59,829 nucleotides of DNA from an uncultured Flavobacteriales bacterium (GCA_946480815.1 CAMLLB010000023.1:1-59829), one strand, 5' to 3'; shown: positions 39,055 through 49,591, counted from the stretch's first letter. Notes: generated by a model not told the origin, from the letters alone. Made by a program: numbers and translations.

Positions 39055-39333
39055 ATGTCAACAACATTTAAACCTTTAGCAGACAGAGTGCTAATTGAGC
39101 CTGCAGCGGCAGAGCAAGTAACAGCAAGTGGTATTATTATTCCGGACACAGCAAAAGAGAAGCCATTAAAAGGAACTGTGATCGCAGTTGGTCCCGGTAA
39201 AAAAGACGAACCGATGGAAGTAAAAGTAGACAACATCGTTATTTACGGTCAATATTCCGGTACTGAGATCAAAATCGACGGAAAAGATTACCTGATCATG
39301 AAACAAGGTGATATTTACGGAATCATAGGGTAA
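39055..39333 (+). CDS. groES: co-chaperonin GroES
   Basis: 92-residue lid subunit of the GroEL folding chamber. FKPLADRVLIEPAAAE begins the beta-barrel, the mobile loop is around EQVTASGIIIPDTAKEKP with the Ile-rich contact, and the end (DYLIMKQGDIYGIIG) is canonical. It is followed by groEL after 77 bases, as usual. Confidence 0.97.
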   Translation: MSTTFKPLADRVLIEPAAAEQVTASGIIIPDTAKEKPLKGTVIAVGPGKKDEPMEVKVDNIVIYGQYSGTEIKIDGKDYLIMKQGDIYGIIG

Positions 39334-39386
39334 TTCAAAAGTTGAAAGAGTTTAGAGTTCAATTTGAACATTTAAGTAACAATTAA

Positions 39387-41041
<1,655 letters not shown>

Positions 41042-41042
<1 letters not shown>

Positions 41043-41058
41043 CTTCGACTTCGCTCAG
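41042..41058. repeat. single copy of the ACTTCGACTTCGCTCAG repeat, fused to the groEL stop
   Basis: The sequence GTAACTTCGACTTCGCTCAG followed by TTACCTT begins at the last base of the codon before TAA. An identical stretch ends the gene at 56287-56943. GTAAC / GTTAC at its ends could form a short hairpin. Confidence 0.75.
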
Positions 41059-41073
41059 TTACCTTATAACGAA

Positions 41074-41117
41074 AAAAACAAGTAGGGGCGCGATTAATCG
41101 CGCCCCTACTTGTTTTT
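41074..41117. repeat. 44-base perfect palindrome of the AAGTAGGGG family
   Basis: 22-base arms with no spacer; the central 40 bases are identical to the palindrome at 15604-15643. It again lies between convergent genes (groEL and the gene ending at 41270), with A and T runs at its flanks, so it should act as a terminator in both directions. Confidence 0.9.
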
Positions 41118-41188
41118 ATAAAAACCATTAAATTTGTTTCAATTACAGTTTCCTGGTATTAAAATCAGGGAACTTTCCGATCCTCCTT

Positions 41189-41267
41189 CCCCTGACGCTA
41201 ACGGTCAGGGATAGACAGGAACGACTATATATAAGGGATGTAGTACATCTTTCGATGACTACATCCC
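41189..41267. repeat. further hairpins between groEL and the next gene
   Basis: CCCTGAC (41190-41196) pairs with GTCAGGG (41204-41210), and GGGATGTAGT (41235-41244) pairs with ACTACATCCC (41258-41267), with an inner CATC/GATG pairing. The second is close to the stop of the gene at 41270 and is probably its terminator. No coding frame or tRNA is seen in 41043-41269. Confidence 0.6.
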
Positions 41268-41269
41268 AC

Positions 41270-42745
41270 TTATAACTCTATTTTCCCGGTTTTCAGGAAC
41301 AGTTGTTTGATTCTCAGCGATCCTGCTTCAGTTACTTTGTCAAGAGTCTCTATATGCAAGGAAATAATCGAATTTCCCACCTTTCTCAACTTCAGGATAC
41401 GCGTGTGATTATTGGTCGGCGAGATCGATACCGGCAGATCGGACAAGAAAGTAACCTCCTCTTTAGAAAGATTTTTCAGGCATGGAAGACACAGCATGTC
41501 AGAATCTGACAAAACGTAATGCTTATTCAAATCCCATTTCAACACACCATTATCCCAAACTTTCAGGTTGAAATCTTCATCCATCATCAGAATCGAGGAA
41601 TAATCCGGTGTCGTTGTACAAAACAGTTCTTTTCCGTTCAGTTCTTTACAGACACGCAGATTAGGCGTTTGAGATTTTTTCAATTTTAGTTCAGCTGACG
41701 GAAAATGGATCGTGGTTTCTTTTACGTCATAGTCCTTATCCAGCTCGAAACTGCGCGCATGAAAAGTGTAATAATCTTCTCTTGGCTCCGTCCAGGATAA
41801 GAGCCATCCGCCATTCCCAAAAGTTAAGCTTACCGAAGAAGCATTTTTATTGGATTCAATGATCGTTGAATAAACTTTTTGCTGGGAATAATCATTGAGA
41901 TTGACCGACCAGATATCGATGCCGGATTTGCAGTAATCGACTCCTTTATAATCACTTAGTGAAAGTGGTGGAGCATCCCTATCCTTAAAAGAGGTTTTAC
42001 TGACACTGAAAAGCAATTCCTGCTTCGCATTCATCCCGATACACTTAAAATCAAACAGATCCAGCACTTCTTTCTTCTTTCCGTATGCAGGGTTAAAGAC
42101 ATCGATCAACAGGTATTCGTATGAAACGGTGTAATCTTTCAGGTTTACGATACTCAATCTCAAATAGGTGTTGATTCCTTTCGGTTTGAATAAATCGGGG
42201 TGTGTATTGGTTGAAACAGCAAAATAGGTTTGGTAAAGAATCACTTTCCCATCAATGGAAGTAATGATCCCGGCATCCACGTGATTGGAATTGTTTGAAT
42301 ATTCATCCCAAACGCTCTTCACCACATGTTCCTGTTTCTCGAGTGGAATTGCTTTGTATTCGTTTTTTTTATCAGCAAACAGGTATTCTATGTGAATGAT
42401 ATTATCTGCCAATGTGTAGCGGATATTGTTTTTCATGTCGAATGCAGTACATCCGCTCATTTTTTGATCCGAAGCACCTGTTTCCTCCACGATTTCCTGG
42501 ATCAGGTTTCGATCCAAGATGCCTTGCTTATTAAACTTAAAACGGTAGTTTCCTTCACTCAACTGAAAGGATCCGTCCTCAAACAGGTAACTCCCGATCT
42601 GATAGGGAGATTTGTCTTTGAAGTATTCGGTGTTTTCAACCCAGGTAGTTGATTGCGCGAAAAGACAGAATGAAAATGAGAGCGAGAATGAAAATCCTAA
42701 GCAGGTTTTCAATCGCTTCGGATTAAATGAGATCAGCAGTCGCAT
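41270..42745 (-). CDS. secreted protein of unknown function
   Basis: 491 residues with an N-terminal signal region (positively charged start, then GFSFSLSFSFCLFAQ). I do not recognise the family. The mature part appears beta-rich with no membrane helix or lipobox, and six or more blocks such as DAGIITSIDGKVILYQTYFA and DIWSVNLNDYSQQKVYS suggest a propeller-like or repeat fold; this is an inference. It has no recognisable T9SS sorting domain. It diverges from the ferredoxin gene. The signal-peptide DNA contains a dispersed CAGAATGAAAATGAGAGC repeat. Confidence 0.7.
   Translation of the reverse strand: MRLLISFNPKRLKTCLGFSFSLSFSFCLFAQSTTWVENTEYFKDKSPYQIGSYLFEDGSFQLSEGNYRFKFNKQGILDRNLIQEIVEETGASDQKMSGCTAFDMKNNIRYTLADNIIHIEYLFADKKNEYKAIPLEKQEHVVKSVWDEYSNNSNHVDAGIITSIDGKVILYQTYFAVSTNTHPDLFKPKGINTYLRLSIVNLKDYTVSYEYLLIDVFNPAYGKKKEVLDLFDFKCIGMNAKQELLFSVSKTSFKDRDAPPLSLSDYKGVDYCKSGIDIWSVNLNDYSQQKVYSTIIESNKNASSVSLTFGNGGWLLSWTEPREDYYTFHARSFELDKDYDVKETTIHFPSAELKLKKSQTPNLRVCKELNGKELFCTTTPDYSSILMMDEDFNLKVWDNGVLKWDLNKHYVLSDSDMLCLPCLKNLSKEEVTFLSDLPVSISPTNNHTRILKLRKVGNSIISLHIETLDKVTEAGSLRIKQLFLKTGKIEL
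42666..42697. repeat. CAGAATGAAAATGAGAGC repeat in the signal-peptide region
   Basis: This plus-strand stretch nearly equals the units at 37700-37739. Read on the minus strand it encodes the FSFSLSFSF core of a signal peptide. Confidence 0.7.
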
Positions 42746-42878
42746 GGAAGAATATTAATTTAATCAAATATAGCATTTTCAGGGGCAGGTCCCGGAATAG
42801 TTAACGTAAGCAAGATGACAAACGCTTGTTTACTGCTTAAAATTTCTCCTACCCATGTGTTGAAGTCGCGTTAGTTAG

Positions 42879-42886
42879 TACCTTTG
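42879..42886 (+). promoter_or_regulatory. promoter -7 box of the ferredoxin gene
   Basis: TACCTTTG matches TAnnTTTG and lies 13 bases before the ATG; a partial -33 (TGTG, 42856-42859) precedes it by 19 bases. Confidence 0.55.
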
Positions 42887-42899
42887 CAAAAAAATTGCC

Positions 42900-43223
42900 A
42901 TGGCAGACATCAAAGTAACAATTATTGACCGCGAAGGAGTTGAGCACGTATTGGATGCTCCCACAGACATGAATATGAACATCATGGAGCTTTGTAAGGC
43001 TTACGAACTTCCTGTGAAAGGTGAATGCGGTGGAATGGCGATGTGTGCTACGTGTCAATGTTACCTGGAATCCGACACTCCGCTGGAGGAACAAAGCGAT
43101 GCCGAACTGGATATGCTAGACCAGGCATTTTATGTAAAACCAAATAGTCGTTTGGGATGCCAGATCCCTATTTCGGAAGAGATTGACGGGATTGTTTTGC
43201 GTTTGGCGCCGGAATCGGAATAA
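42900..43223 (+). CDS. 2Fe-2S ferredoxin, adrenodoxin type
   Basis: 107 residues. The four cluster ligands are Cys43, Cys49, Cys52 (GECGGMAMCATC) and Cys87 (RLGCQIP), the C-x5-C-x2-C spacing of the adrenodoxin/Isc ferredoxin class, with an acidic patch between them (LEEQSDAELDMLDQ) for partner docking. It transfers single electrons; possible users are iron-sulfur cluster assembly or oxygenases. No redox partner gene is adjacent. Two extra cysteines (32 and 54) are not expected ligands. Confidence 0.93.
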   Translation: MADIKVTIIDREGVEHVLDAPTDMNMNIMELCKAYELPVKGECGGMAMCATCQCYLESDTPLEEQSDAELDMLDQAFYVKPNSRLGCQIPISEEIDGIVLRLAPESE

Positions 43224-43240
43224 TTCCGAATTACATACAA

Positions 43241-43275
43241 AACAGTGGGGTGCAATTAATCGCACCCCTATTGTT
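43241..43275. repeat. imperfect palindrome related to the AAGTAGGGG family
   Basis: AACAGTGGGGTGCAATTAAT followed by CGCACCCCTATTGTT pairs with one indel and one inner mismatch. It keeps the xxGGGGxGC-ATTAAT-CGCxCCCC pattern of the perfect copies and again lies between two convergent genes, overlapping the stop codon of the minus-strand one. Confidence 0.7.
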
Positions 43276-44095
43276 ATAACGTGAATGTTAACCCCGTTCC
43301 GAAACTGAAAATTCCGAGTTGTCTTCTCAGGTTTACTTTAGACCACACTTCTCTTCCGGAAAACCAGTATTCCGATTCATCCATGCGACGGAATTTCTTC
43401 TTATTGAATTGAAAAGCGTATTGATACCGGAAACCGATGTGGAACAAAACTCTTTTTGTGATCGGATAATTCATCCGGAAACCATACATGAATACCAATC
43501 CACGAAATTCTTCCGCACGTGAATCCACTAATTTTTCTTTGACCTGTGCAGTTTGATCCGGTATTTGAGGGTTTAACAGTTCAACATCCAGGTCCCTGTC
43601 AGGGAATTGAATGAGTGAATAACCCACTCCTATTTCACTTGCAAAACCGCAAGGAACACGGCTGTCATTTAATGAAACCAATAATTTGGGCATAAAAACC
43701 GTTTCTCTGATCGGAAGGTAAGCCACTTTTGCATTTAAATATTCCGTGATCATTGTTCCGGCGGAATCTTTGTAATTTCGGGTGATCTCTTCACTCGACT
43801 GCAAATTCACCCGGTAAAAACGCTGGGAAAATTCAATTCCAAAACCAACCGGTTCCGTAATTGCAATGCTCAAACTGGCCCGGTAACCCAAATCAAGTAA
43901 GTTGTACGAACTGTTCAAGGCACCATTTTTTGAAATGTATCCTTTGCGCTCTCCAAAAATGTTTTGCAGCAAGGGAATTTGCCCCTGTCCATCCAATTCC
44001 AGGAAAATGCGGTGTCCATAATAACCCACTTCCTGTGCTTTGGAATGGAAAGCGCAGATCAACAAACAAAAAAGAAGCATTCTTTTAATATTCAT
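43274..44095 (-). CDS. outer-membrane beta-barrel-like protein
   Basis: 273 residues with a signal peptide (MNIKRMLLFCLLICAFHSKAQ). Alternating strands such as YRASLSIAITEPVGFGIEFSQRFY, SEIGVGYSLIQF and RQLGIFSFGTGLTFTL (ending in Leu after an aromatic-rich last strand) suggest an 8- to 12-stranded outer-membrane barrel. The family is not recognised. It overlaps the end of the M48 peptidase gene by 11 bases and is last in the nadE operon. Confidence 0.7.
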   Translation of the reverse strand: MNIKRMLLFCLLICAFHSKAQEVGYYGHRIFLELDGQGQIPLLQNIFGERKGYISKNGALNSSYNLLDLGYRASLSIAITEPVGFGIEFSQRFYRVNLQSSEEITRNYKDSAGTMITEYLNAKVAYLPIRETVFMPKLLVSLNDSRVPCGFASEIGVGYSLIQFPDRDLDVELLNPQIPDQTAQVKEKLVDSRAEEFRGLVFMYGFRMNYPITKRVLFHIGFRYQYAFQFNKKKFRRMDESEYWFSGREVWSKVNLRRQLGIFSFGTGLTFTL

Positions 44096-46340
44096 TTTTT
44101 GCCTGTTTTAATTGATGAAACATCCCGTTCAACCGGGAACCGATGCTGTGCTTAGATGCAGGTTCGTTCACATAATAAGACCTGTCCAATACCAATTCCC
44201 CGGTTTTCAGATCCAATACATAGAATTGCCAGTCGGAATAATGCCCTGAAAGAATCGCTATCGGGAAATAAACCAATCCGACCGGAAGCAATACCGTAAA
44301 CAATGCGACATTTCCAAAATGTAAATCCGGAGCGTAGGTGTGCTGATATTCCAAAAAAAGCAGTTTATCCGTCTTGAACCTGGAATTAATTCCGTTCAAA
44401 TTCGGCACATCCAATACAAAATAATCGTTTTCATAATCGCTGATGGCACGTGTTAAGCTGCGTTGAATCAGGGAATAATTGTTCCAATCATCTGCATTTA
44501 ACGTCTCTAAATCTTTCAGATTTAAACTTTCCGTATGAATTGTTAAATCCTCCGCGTTGGCATACATTTCTTTGAAAACCAGGTCTCTCGTTTTAAAGGT
44601 TTTATATACGTCTATCTCTGTCGACCCGGTCGTTTCAAAAATTGCAGGCTGGAATATCAGCATGGAATCCATTTTCAAATGAACTTCATTATCGTATTTG
44701 AAATATTCCAGGTCTTCCTGCTCCAGATCGGTCATCAAATTAAAATCGTCCTTATCCTTTTCCTGAATTCCTTTCCTGATAGAAGATTGTTTGAATTTCT
44801 TAACGAAACTGCTATCCCGAATGATATCTGAAATTCCGTACATATAAAACTTGCTGGAATCAATTCCAAAATCTTCGGTAACCCCTTTCGATTGATTTTC
44901 AATCACTGCATATTTATCCCATTCCACTGCATGAAATCTGGACCTGGATGAAGTATCCTGTTTCAGGTCTTTCAAGTAAGCCAGTGTTTCCCGGAAGTTG
45001 CGGGATGAGAACTTTTGCGGTTCAAAATCATCGCTTTTCACCAGTAAATGAATCGCAGTTTCATAACACTTCTTTGCAATCAAATTCGTTGTGTCCGATT
45101 GATAATTATCGTAAATAATACGCAATCCCATTGCCAGTTTGCCCGTCTTTGGCAAAACAGTGATCAGTTGGTTCAGGATGGATATTTGTCCTTCATAATA
45201 GCGTTGCTTTTTCCTGTTTACGGATGAAAACAAGGTATAAGAGCTCCCCTCTTTTTTGATTACCGTTTTCATAATGTCCAGCCAGGCCTGCGACTTATAG
45301 TTTTTCAGGAAAGTGGATCCCGGATATTTTTTCTCCAGGATATAAATTGCATACAATGCTTCTACCGGTTCTTCTGCATAGACTTTATTTAGAACATACT
45401 CGAAGCGCGCAACATCGCGGATATAGAAAAACTGGATACTGTCTTCATACAACAGTTCCTTTTCCCATTCTTTGAATTTAGCAATTTGATCCGTCACCTG
45501 TTCCTTTCGTTTTGCCAGGTTCGGATGCGACATCAGGTAATCATTGTACTTAAATTTTGCGGAGATCTCATTTCGCTTAAAATCAAAATACATTTCCGGA
45601 ACGTACATTTCTTTGGTATTGAAGTACGTTCTATCCAGCTTCATTTCTTCAAATGGCAGGTAGGAATAAAGCAACACATCAAAGGTTTTATTGAGTTCAC
45701 CGGATTTATACCCGGCATCATGGACCATTTTAACGGCCAGGCGATCCGCTTCCAATTCATTCTCTCTTGAATAATTACTTAAGAAACGGGCTTTTTCATT
45801 GTAGGAATAAAATTTCTCTTTGGTTGCGTATTCAAACAGTTCCAATACATGGTGTTCCTGGTAGTGGATGATTTCATGTGACAGGACAAAAGCCAGCTGA
45901 GCTTCCGAAGTTAATTGAGCAATTAACCCGGTTGTAACGAAAACGATTCCCTGCCTGGTTGAAAAAGCATTGGCTTCGGTAGAATTATAGACGTAAAAGC
46001 GCAGTTTTCCTCTCAGATCTGTTTCGCCCGCAATCAATCGGTCTCCCAATCGCTGCAGGTAATTACTGATCGTATCTCCAAAAGTCACGTTCCCGGAATG
46101 CAGGATCTCATCAATGGAATAGTTGATCTGTTCAACGAAAAACTCCCGCTTTTTGAAGTTCAATGATTTCAGATCCTCTCTTTTGTCCTCCCTGATTTTT
46201 ACCAGGGTAGAATTGGAAAAATCCTTTGGAACAGGTCCTTTACTGCAAAGTGGTTTGTAATGATTGAAATCGTTTTGCGCAATTGACTGAAATAAAACAA
46301 TCAAAAAGCCTGAAAGAAGTATGTTTTTTTTGAACTTCAT
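44085..46340 (-). CDS. M48-family zinc metallopeptidase, exported
   Basis: 751 residues with an N-terminal signal (about 1-22). The zinc site HEIIH is at 155-159 and the downstream ENELEADRLAV near 193-202 gives the third ligand and the EAD signature of M48 peptidases (BepA/HtpX-like). BepA-type enzymes clear misassembled outer-membrane proteins, a plausible role next to a barrel gene. The last 500 residues are not recognised and lack clear TPR repeats. Its start overlaps the nadE stop by four bases and its end overlaps the next gene by 11, so translation is likely coupled. Confidence 0.85.
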   Translation of the reverse strand: MKFKKNILLSGFLIVLFQSIAQNDFNHYKPLCSKGPVPKDFSNSTLVKIREDKREDLKSLNFKKREFFVEQINYSIDEILHSGNVTFGDTISNYLQRLGDRLIAGETDLRGKLRFYVYNSTEANAFSTRQGIVFVTTGLIAQLTSEAQLAFVLSHEIIHYQEHHVLELFEYATKEKFYSYNEKARFLSNYSRENELEADRLAVKMVHDAGYKSGELNKTFDVLLYSYLPFEEMKLDRTYFNTKEMYVPEMYFDFKRNEISAKFKYNDYLMSHPNLAKRKEQVTDQIAKFKEWEKELLYEDSIQFFYIRDVARFEYVLNKVYAEEPVEALYAIYILEKKYPGSTFLKNYKSQAWLDIMKTVIKKEGSSYTLFSSVNRKKQRYYEGQISILNQLITVLPKTGKLAMGLRIIYDNYQSDTTNLIAKKCYETAIHLLVKSDDFEPQKFSSRNFRETLAYLKDLKQDTSSRSRFHAVEWDKYAVIENQSKGVTEDFGIDSSKFYMYGISDIIRDSSFVKKFKQSSIRKGIQEKDKDDFNLMTDLEQEDLEYFKYDNEVHLKMDSMLIFQPAIFETTGSTEIDVYKTFKTRDLVFKEMYANAEDLTIHTESLNLKDLETLNADDWNNYSLIQRSLTRAISDYENDYFVLDVPNLNGINSRFKTDKLLFLEYQHTYAPDLHFGNVALFTVLLPVGLVYFPIAILSGHYSDWQFYVLDLKTGELVLDRSYYVNEPASKHSIGSRLNGMFHQLKQAKNEY

Positions 46341-47113
46341 TTAATCTTCTCCGGAATCAGGCAAACCGGGATCGGCTCCATTTTGTGTTTGTTGGCATTG
46401 TGCAAGCCCCGAAATATGTGCAACACTTCTTTCTGTCTTTCATTCAGTGTTTCTTCATTTCCTTTAAAGCTCATCGCCCATTCCAGTTCAGGATAAGTTG
46501 CCCCTATCTGATCTTCGTCCGAACGACCATCTTCCCACAAACCATCGGTTGGTTTCGCGATCAAAATGGATTCGACGATATCCAGGGAACCTGCCACTTC
46601 AAACACTTCTGTCTTCGTAAGATCGGCAATGGGACTTATATCTACTCCTCCATCTCCGTATTTGGTAAAGAATCCTATACCAAAATCCTCGATCTTATTA
46701 CCGGTTCCGGCAACCAACAAGCGATGGGTCTGTCCCACGGCATACAATGTCGTCATACGCAATCTCGCCCTGGTATTTGCCATAGCCAGATGGTTTCCGG
46801 TTGTATCTGATGGAAATGTTTTTTCAAGTTGGTGAAATGCTTCAGTCAAATCGATAGTTTGTGCTTCTACATTCGGAAAATTCGTCAATAGCCAATCGAT
46901 GTGTTCCGTCGCTCTTCCGAATTCCGCTTTTGTCTGACGGATCGGCATATTCAAAACGAGTACTTTCATTCCCGTTCTGGCACACAGTGTTGAAGTGACA
47001 GCGCTGTCAACTCCTCCGGAGATCCCGATAACAAACCCATTCACTCCTGCATTCAAAGCATATTGCTTTAACCAATTTGATATATAATCGATTACTACTA
47101 GTTCTTTTTCCAT
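46337..47113 (-). CDS. nadE: NAD synthase, ammonia-dependent type
   Basis: Adenylates nicotinic acid adenine dinucleotide and amidates it with ammonia, the last step of NAD synthesis. 258 residues with the PP-loop SGGVDS at 32-37, the ADP/deamido-NAD segment RARLRMTTLYAVG and GTGNKIEDFGIGFFTKYGDG. There is no N-terminal glutaminase domain, so free ammonia is used. The motif FTKYGDGGVDISPI is canonical. It heads an operon with the M48 protease, and the gldB/gldC genes lie close by, an association I recall from other gliding Flavobacteriia. Confidence 0.95.
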   Translation of the reverse strand: MEKELVVIDYISNWLKQYALNAGVNGFVIGISGGVDSAVTSTLCARTGMKVLVLNMPIRQTKAEFGRATEHIDWLLTNFPNVEAQTIDLTEAFHQLEKTFPSDTTGNHLAMANTRARLRMTTLYAVGQTHRLLVAGTGNKIEDFGIGFFTKYGDGGVDISPIADLTKTEVFEVAGSLDIVESILIAKPTDGLWEDGRSDEDQIGATYPELEWAMSFKGNEETLNERQKEVLHIFRGLHNANKHKMEPIPVCLIPEKIK

Positions 47114-47138
47114 AAATCCTGATAGTAAAAATAAAAAA

Positions 47139-47171
47139 AAATCCCGTCTCGACTAAGCCGGGACGGGATTT
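47139..47171 (-). terminator. terminator of the beta-barrel gene upstream of nadE
   Basis: AAATCCCGTC (47139-47148) pairs with GACGGGATTT (47162-47171); the minus strand then reads a run of T. The stem start AATCCCG is like those of the gldN terminators. Confidence 0.8.
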
Positions 47172-47193
47172 CTAAGAACTAAATCCGTATTAT

Positions 47194-48057
47194 TTAGAAT
47201 AAAATACCAATTTTCAAACAAAACTGGGTTTGAGTGGTTTTCAAACCGAAATAATCGCTGGAACCAGGTGCTCCCGGATTTCTGTTGAATAATGTTTTGT
47301 TTTTACCACCTCCCTCAATATTGATAGGTGTTAAACCGTAATAGAATCCTAATTCAGCAAACAACATCGTGCTTCCTGTAAAAGTCCATTGAGCACCACC
47401 TGCCAAACCTAAAGAGCAACGAATCGCACTAACGTCATTTCCATACGGCGTTTTCATTCCTTCCATTTCTGAAGTTGCTGACGGGTACAATGGTGAATTC
47501 ATTTCAATCTCATCAATGTTTGTTCCGTTTGCCCCGTTTCCGAAAATATATCCCTGATCTGTTTTTGTTGATTTGATCAGGAAACTTGTTCTTGCTCCGA
47601 ATTTTCCATAGTAACGGAAATCACCCAAAGCATTTGTTCTGAACATCAACATTGTTGGAATTGTAGCATAGATACTTTTATACTTTCTTCCTGTTAATTG
47701 AAATACCTTATCGGTATTCGGATCCTTCACATCTTCTTCCTGGATGATTGTTTTATCATTGTAATAGTAGTATGTATCTCCATTGATCGCATTCACTGCC
47801 AATTTATAGGATTCGAAGTCAAATTCCACTCCAGTTGAAAACCCGATATTGTCATTGAAATTGAAATTGATATTCAATCCGAATGCATTTTGAGCACCTA
47901 CACCATCTTTATCAATTACGTTCGTTCCCGGTTTCATGAAATTTAAGCCTAACTGATAAGCAAGACCCATGTTCACTTTTTTATCCGATCCCTCTGCTTG
48001 TCCAAAAACGGCAGCAGAAAAAGTCACTGCCAAACATGTTACTATTAATCTTTTCAT
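47194..48057 (-). CDS. outer-membrane beta-barrel protein, PorT-like
   Basis: 287 residues with a signal peptide (MKRLIVTCLAVTFSAAVFGQ). The mature part shows barrel strands (AFGLNINFNFNDNIGFSTGVEFDFESY, YYGKFGARTSFLI, AELGFYYGLTPINI) and a terminal strand FCLKIGILF, which suits the PorT/OMP_b-brl_2 family. PorT itself is a T9SS-associated barrel, but many paralogues of unknown role exist, so I do not assign the name. It is expressed divergently from gldB through overlapping promoters. Confidence 0.78.
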   Translation of the reverse strand: MKRLIVTCLAVTFSAAVFGQAEGSDKKVNMGLAYQLGLNFMKPGTNVIDKDGVGAQNAFGLNINFNFNDNIGFSTGVEFDFESYKLAVNAINGDTYYYYNDKTIIQEEDVKDPNTDKVFQLTGRKYKSIYATIPTMLMFRTNALGDFRYYGKFGARTSFLIKSTKTDQGYIFGNGANGTNIDEIEMNSPLYPSATSEMEGMKTPYGNDVSAIRCSLGLAGGAQWTFTGSTMLFAELGFYYGLTPINIEGGGKNKTLFNRNPGAPGSSDYFGLKTTQTQFCLKIGILF

Positions 48058-48076
48058 AAGTTATCTAAAAGTGAAC

Positions 48077-48118
48077 CAAATATAGTTTCTTTCGATGAGA
48101 CTAGAATGATTATTTTTG
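48077..48118. promoter_or_regulatory. divergent promoters of the barrel gene and gldB
   Basis: Minus strand: TATATTTG at 48077-48084, 19 bases before the barrel-gene ATG. Plus strand: TATTTTTG at 48111-48118, six bases before the gldB ATG, so gldB would have almost no leader. Confidence 0.5.
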
Positions 48119-48124
48119 AGCAAT

Positions 48125-49147
48125 ATGAAATTTACACAAAAAATCGGGCTTCTTTCTTTATTTGCAGCGGTATTGCTAATTATCCAATCCTGTTCGGATC
48201 CGCTGGATGTAGATATTTCAACCAGTAAATACCACCTGGAAAGCGTGCATTTGGACAGTATCATTAAACATACTCCGGAGACTGAATTAGGCTCCGAACT
48301 TTTTGATTTGTCTCAAAAATACCCGGAGATCATCGATTATCAATTTTATTACTGTTACAAGACCGGTCTTCCAAAAGACACTGTTTTCCAGGAAAAATGG
48401 GCCGATTTCACCCATAACCCTTACTATAAGCGCTTATCCAAAAGGATCGATGAAAAGTTCCCGAATACAGCGCATTCAAAGAAGACAATTGAAGATGGTT
48501 TCAAACGTCTCGGGGTACATCTGCCAAATGCAAAACTGCCAAAAACGATCCTCTTCATGAATTCGTTTTTTTCTTCCAGTATGTACTGTACGGAAAACGA
48601 GATCGGTGTTGGACTGGAACGTTACCTGGGTGCCAAAACCGATGTAATACAAGAACTTCCCGGTGATGTTTTTTACGAATGGATCAAAGAAGCTATGGAA
48701 CCCGAATACCTTGAGCGCGATGCTGTTTGCGCCTGGGTGTTAACACATATTTGTGAGCCGGGAAAGGATATGAATAATATCGAGGCAATTGTTCAATGGG
48801 GGAAAATCCTGTACATCACGAAAGCCGCTTTACCTGAACAGGAAGAGCGTCTTTTGCTGAGATACAACGCCGCAGATTACGAATGGGCGCTAAAGAATGA
48901 ACGTGCTTTTTGGGAATACCTTGTTAAACACAACCTGTTATTTGTGAAAAGTGAAGCAGACCAGGCAGCTTTTTTACAGGAAGCTCCGTTCACTTCCGGA
49001 TTGCCGCAAAAAGGACCGGACCGCTTGGGCCAATTCTTAGGCTACCGGATAATTTCCAGCTATATGGAACAATATGATGTAACTTTGCAGGAATTGATGG
49101 ACAAACCATACAATGAGATACTGTCAGAATACGAAATAGAGGATTAG
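48125..49147 (+). CDS. gldB: gliding motility lipoprotein GldB
   Basis: 340 residues from the ATG at 48125; a TTG three codons earlier lies inside the promoter box. The lipoprotein signal has its cysteine at position 23 (LLIIQSCSDP). The mature part follows the GldB pattern: DYQFYYCYKTGLPKDTVF, PKTILFMNSFFSSSMYCTEN and a C-terminal YNEILSEY. GldB is needed for gliding in Flavobacterium; its biochemical role is unknown. The adjacent gldC and nearby nadE support the call. Confidence 0.9.
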   Translation: MKFTQKIGLLSLFAAVLLIIQSCSDPLDVDISTSKYHLESVHLDSIIKHTPETELGSELFDLSQKYPEIIDYQFYYCYKTGLPKDTVFQEKWADFTHNPYYKRLSKRIDEKFPNTAHSKKTIEDGFKRLGVHLPNAKLPKTILFMNSFFSSSMYCTENEIGVGLERYLGAKTDVIQELPGDVFYEWIKEAMEPEYLERDAVCAWVLTHICEPGKDMNNIEAIVQWGKILYITKAALPEQEERLLLRYNAADYEWALKNERAFWEYLVKHNLLFVKSEADQAAFLQEAPFTSGLPQKGPDRLGQFLGYRIISSYMEQYDVTLQELMDKPYNEILSEYEIED

Positions 49148-49214
49148 TGATCGGTAAATAGGCAATAGTGAACAGGCAATAGTAAATAGTAGAAAGATAC
49201 TCGTATCTAATCGT

Positions 49215-49222
49215 TAATTTTG
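49215..49222 (+). promoter_or_regulatory. promoter -7 box of gldC
   Basis: TAATTTTG matches TAnnTTTG, 21 bases before the gldC ATG. Upstream (49150-49190) is a degenerate array of GGCAATAGTAAATAG-like units. Transcription from gldB is also possible. Confidence 0.4.
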
Positions 49223-49243
49223 CACTTCATAACAACAAAAAAC

Positions 49244-49591
49244 ATGGAAGAAATAGTAAGCAAACGATCTTCAATAACCGTACAAATTGGACTTAACGAA
49301 AACAACCTGCCTTTGGAAATGCACTGGAGTGCTGACGATGGAGGAATCACCAATGCCCCGGCAAAGGCCATGATGCTCTCATTGTGGAACCCGGAAGACA
49401 ATAACACGATGAAAATTGACCTGTGGACAAAAGACATGTCGATTGAAGAAATGAAGCAATTCTTTCACCAGACTTTGCTCACAATGGCAGATACTTTTGA
49501 GAAAGCAACCGGGGAAACTTTGATTACCGAGGACCTGAGAGATTATTGTTACCACTTCGCAGAGAAGATGGATATTATGCCTGAAAAGTAG
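49244..49591 (+). CDS. gldC: gliding motility protein GldC
   Basis: 115 residues, cytoplasmic, no signal. The start MEEIVSKRSSITVQIGLNEN and the segments HWSADDGG, ALMLSLW-like AMMLSLWNPEDNNTMKIDLW and FCYHFAEKM-like YCYHFAEKMDI fit the GldC family. In Flavobacterium, loss of GldC affects gliding only partly. The frame is open upstream to a TTG at 49220, but that lies in the promoter box. Confidence 0.88.
   Translation: MEEIVSKRSSITVQIGLNENNLPLEMHWSADDGGITNAPAKAMMLSLWNPEDNNTMKIDLWTKDMSIEEMKQFFHQTLLTMADTFEKATGETLITEDLRDYCYHFAEKMDIMPEK

Noticed and set aside
39086..39094. GAGTGCTAA, the right half of a CIRCE heat-shock operator
   Set aside because: It lies inside the groES coding sequence (codons for RVLI) and has no matching left half TTAGCACTC nine bases before it.
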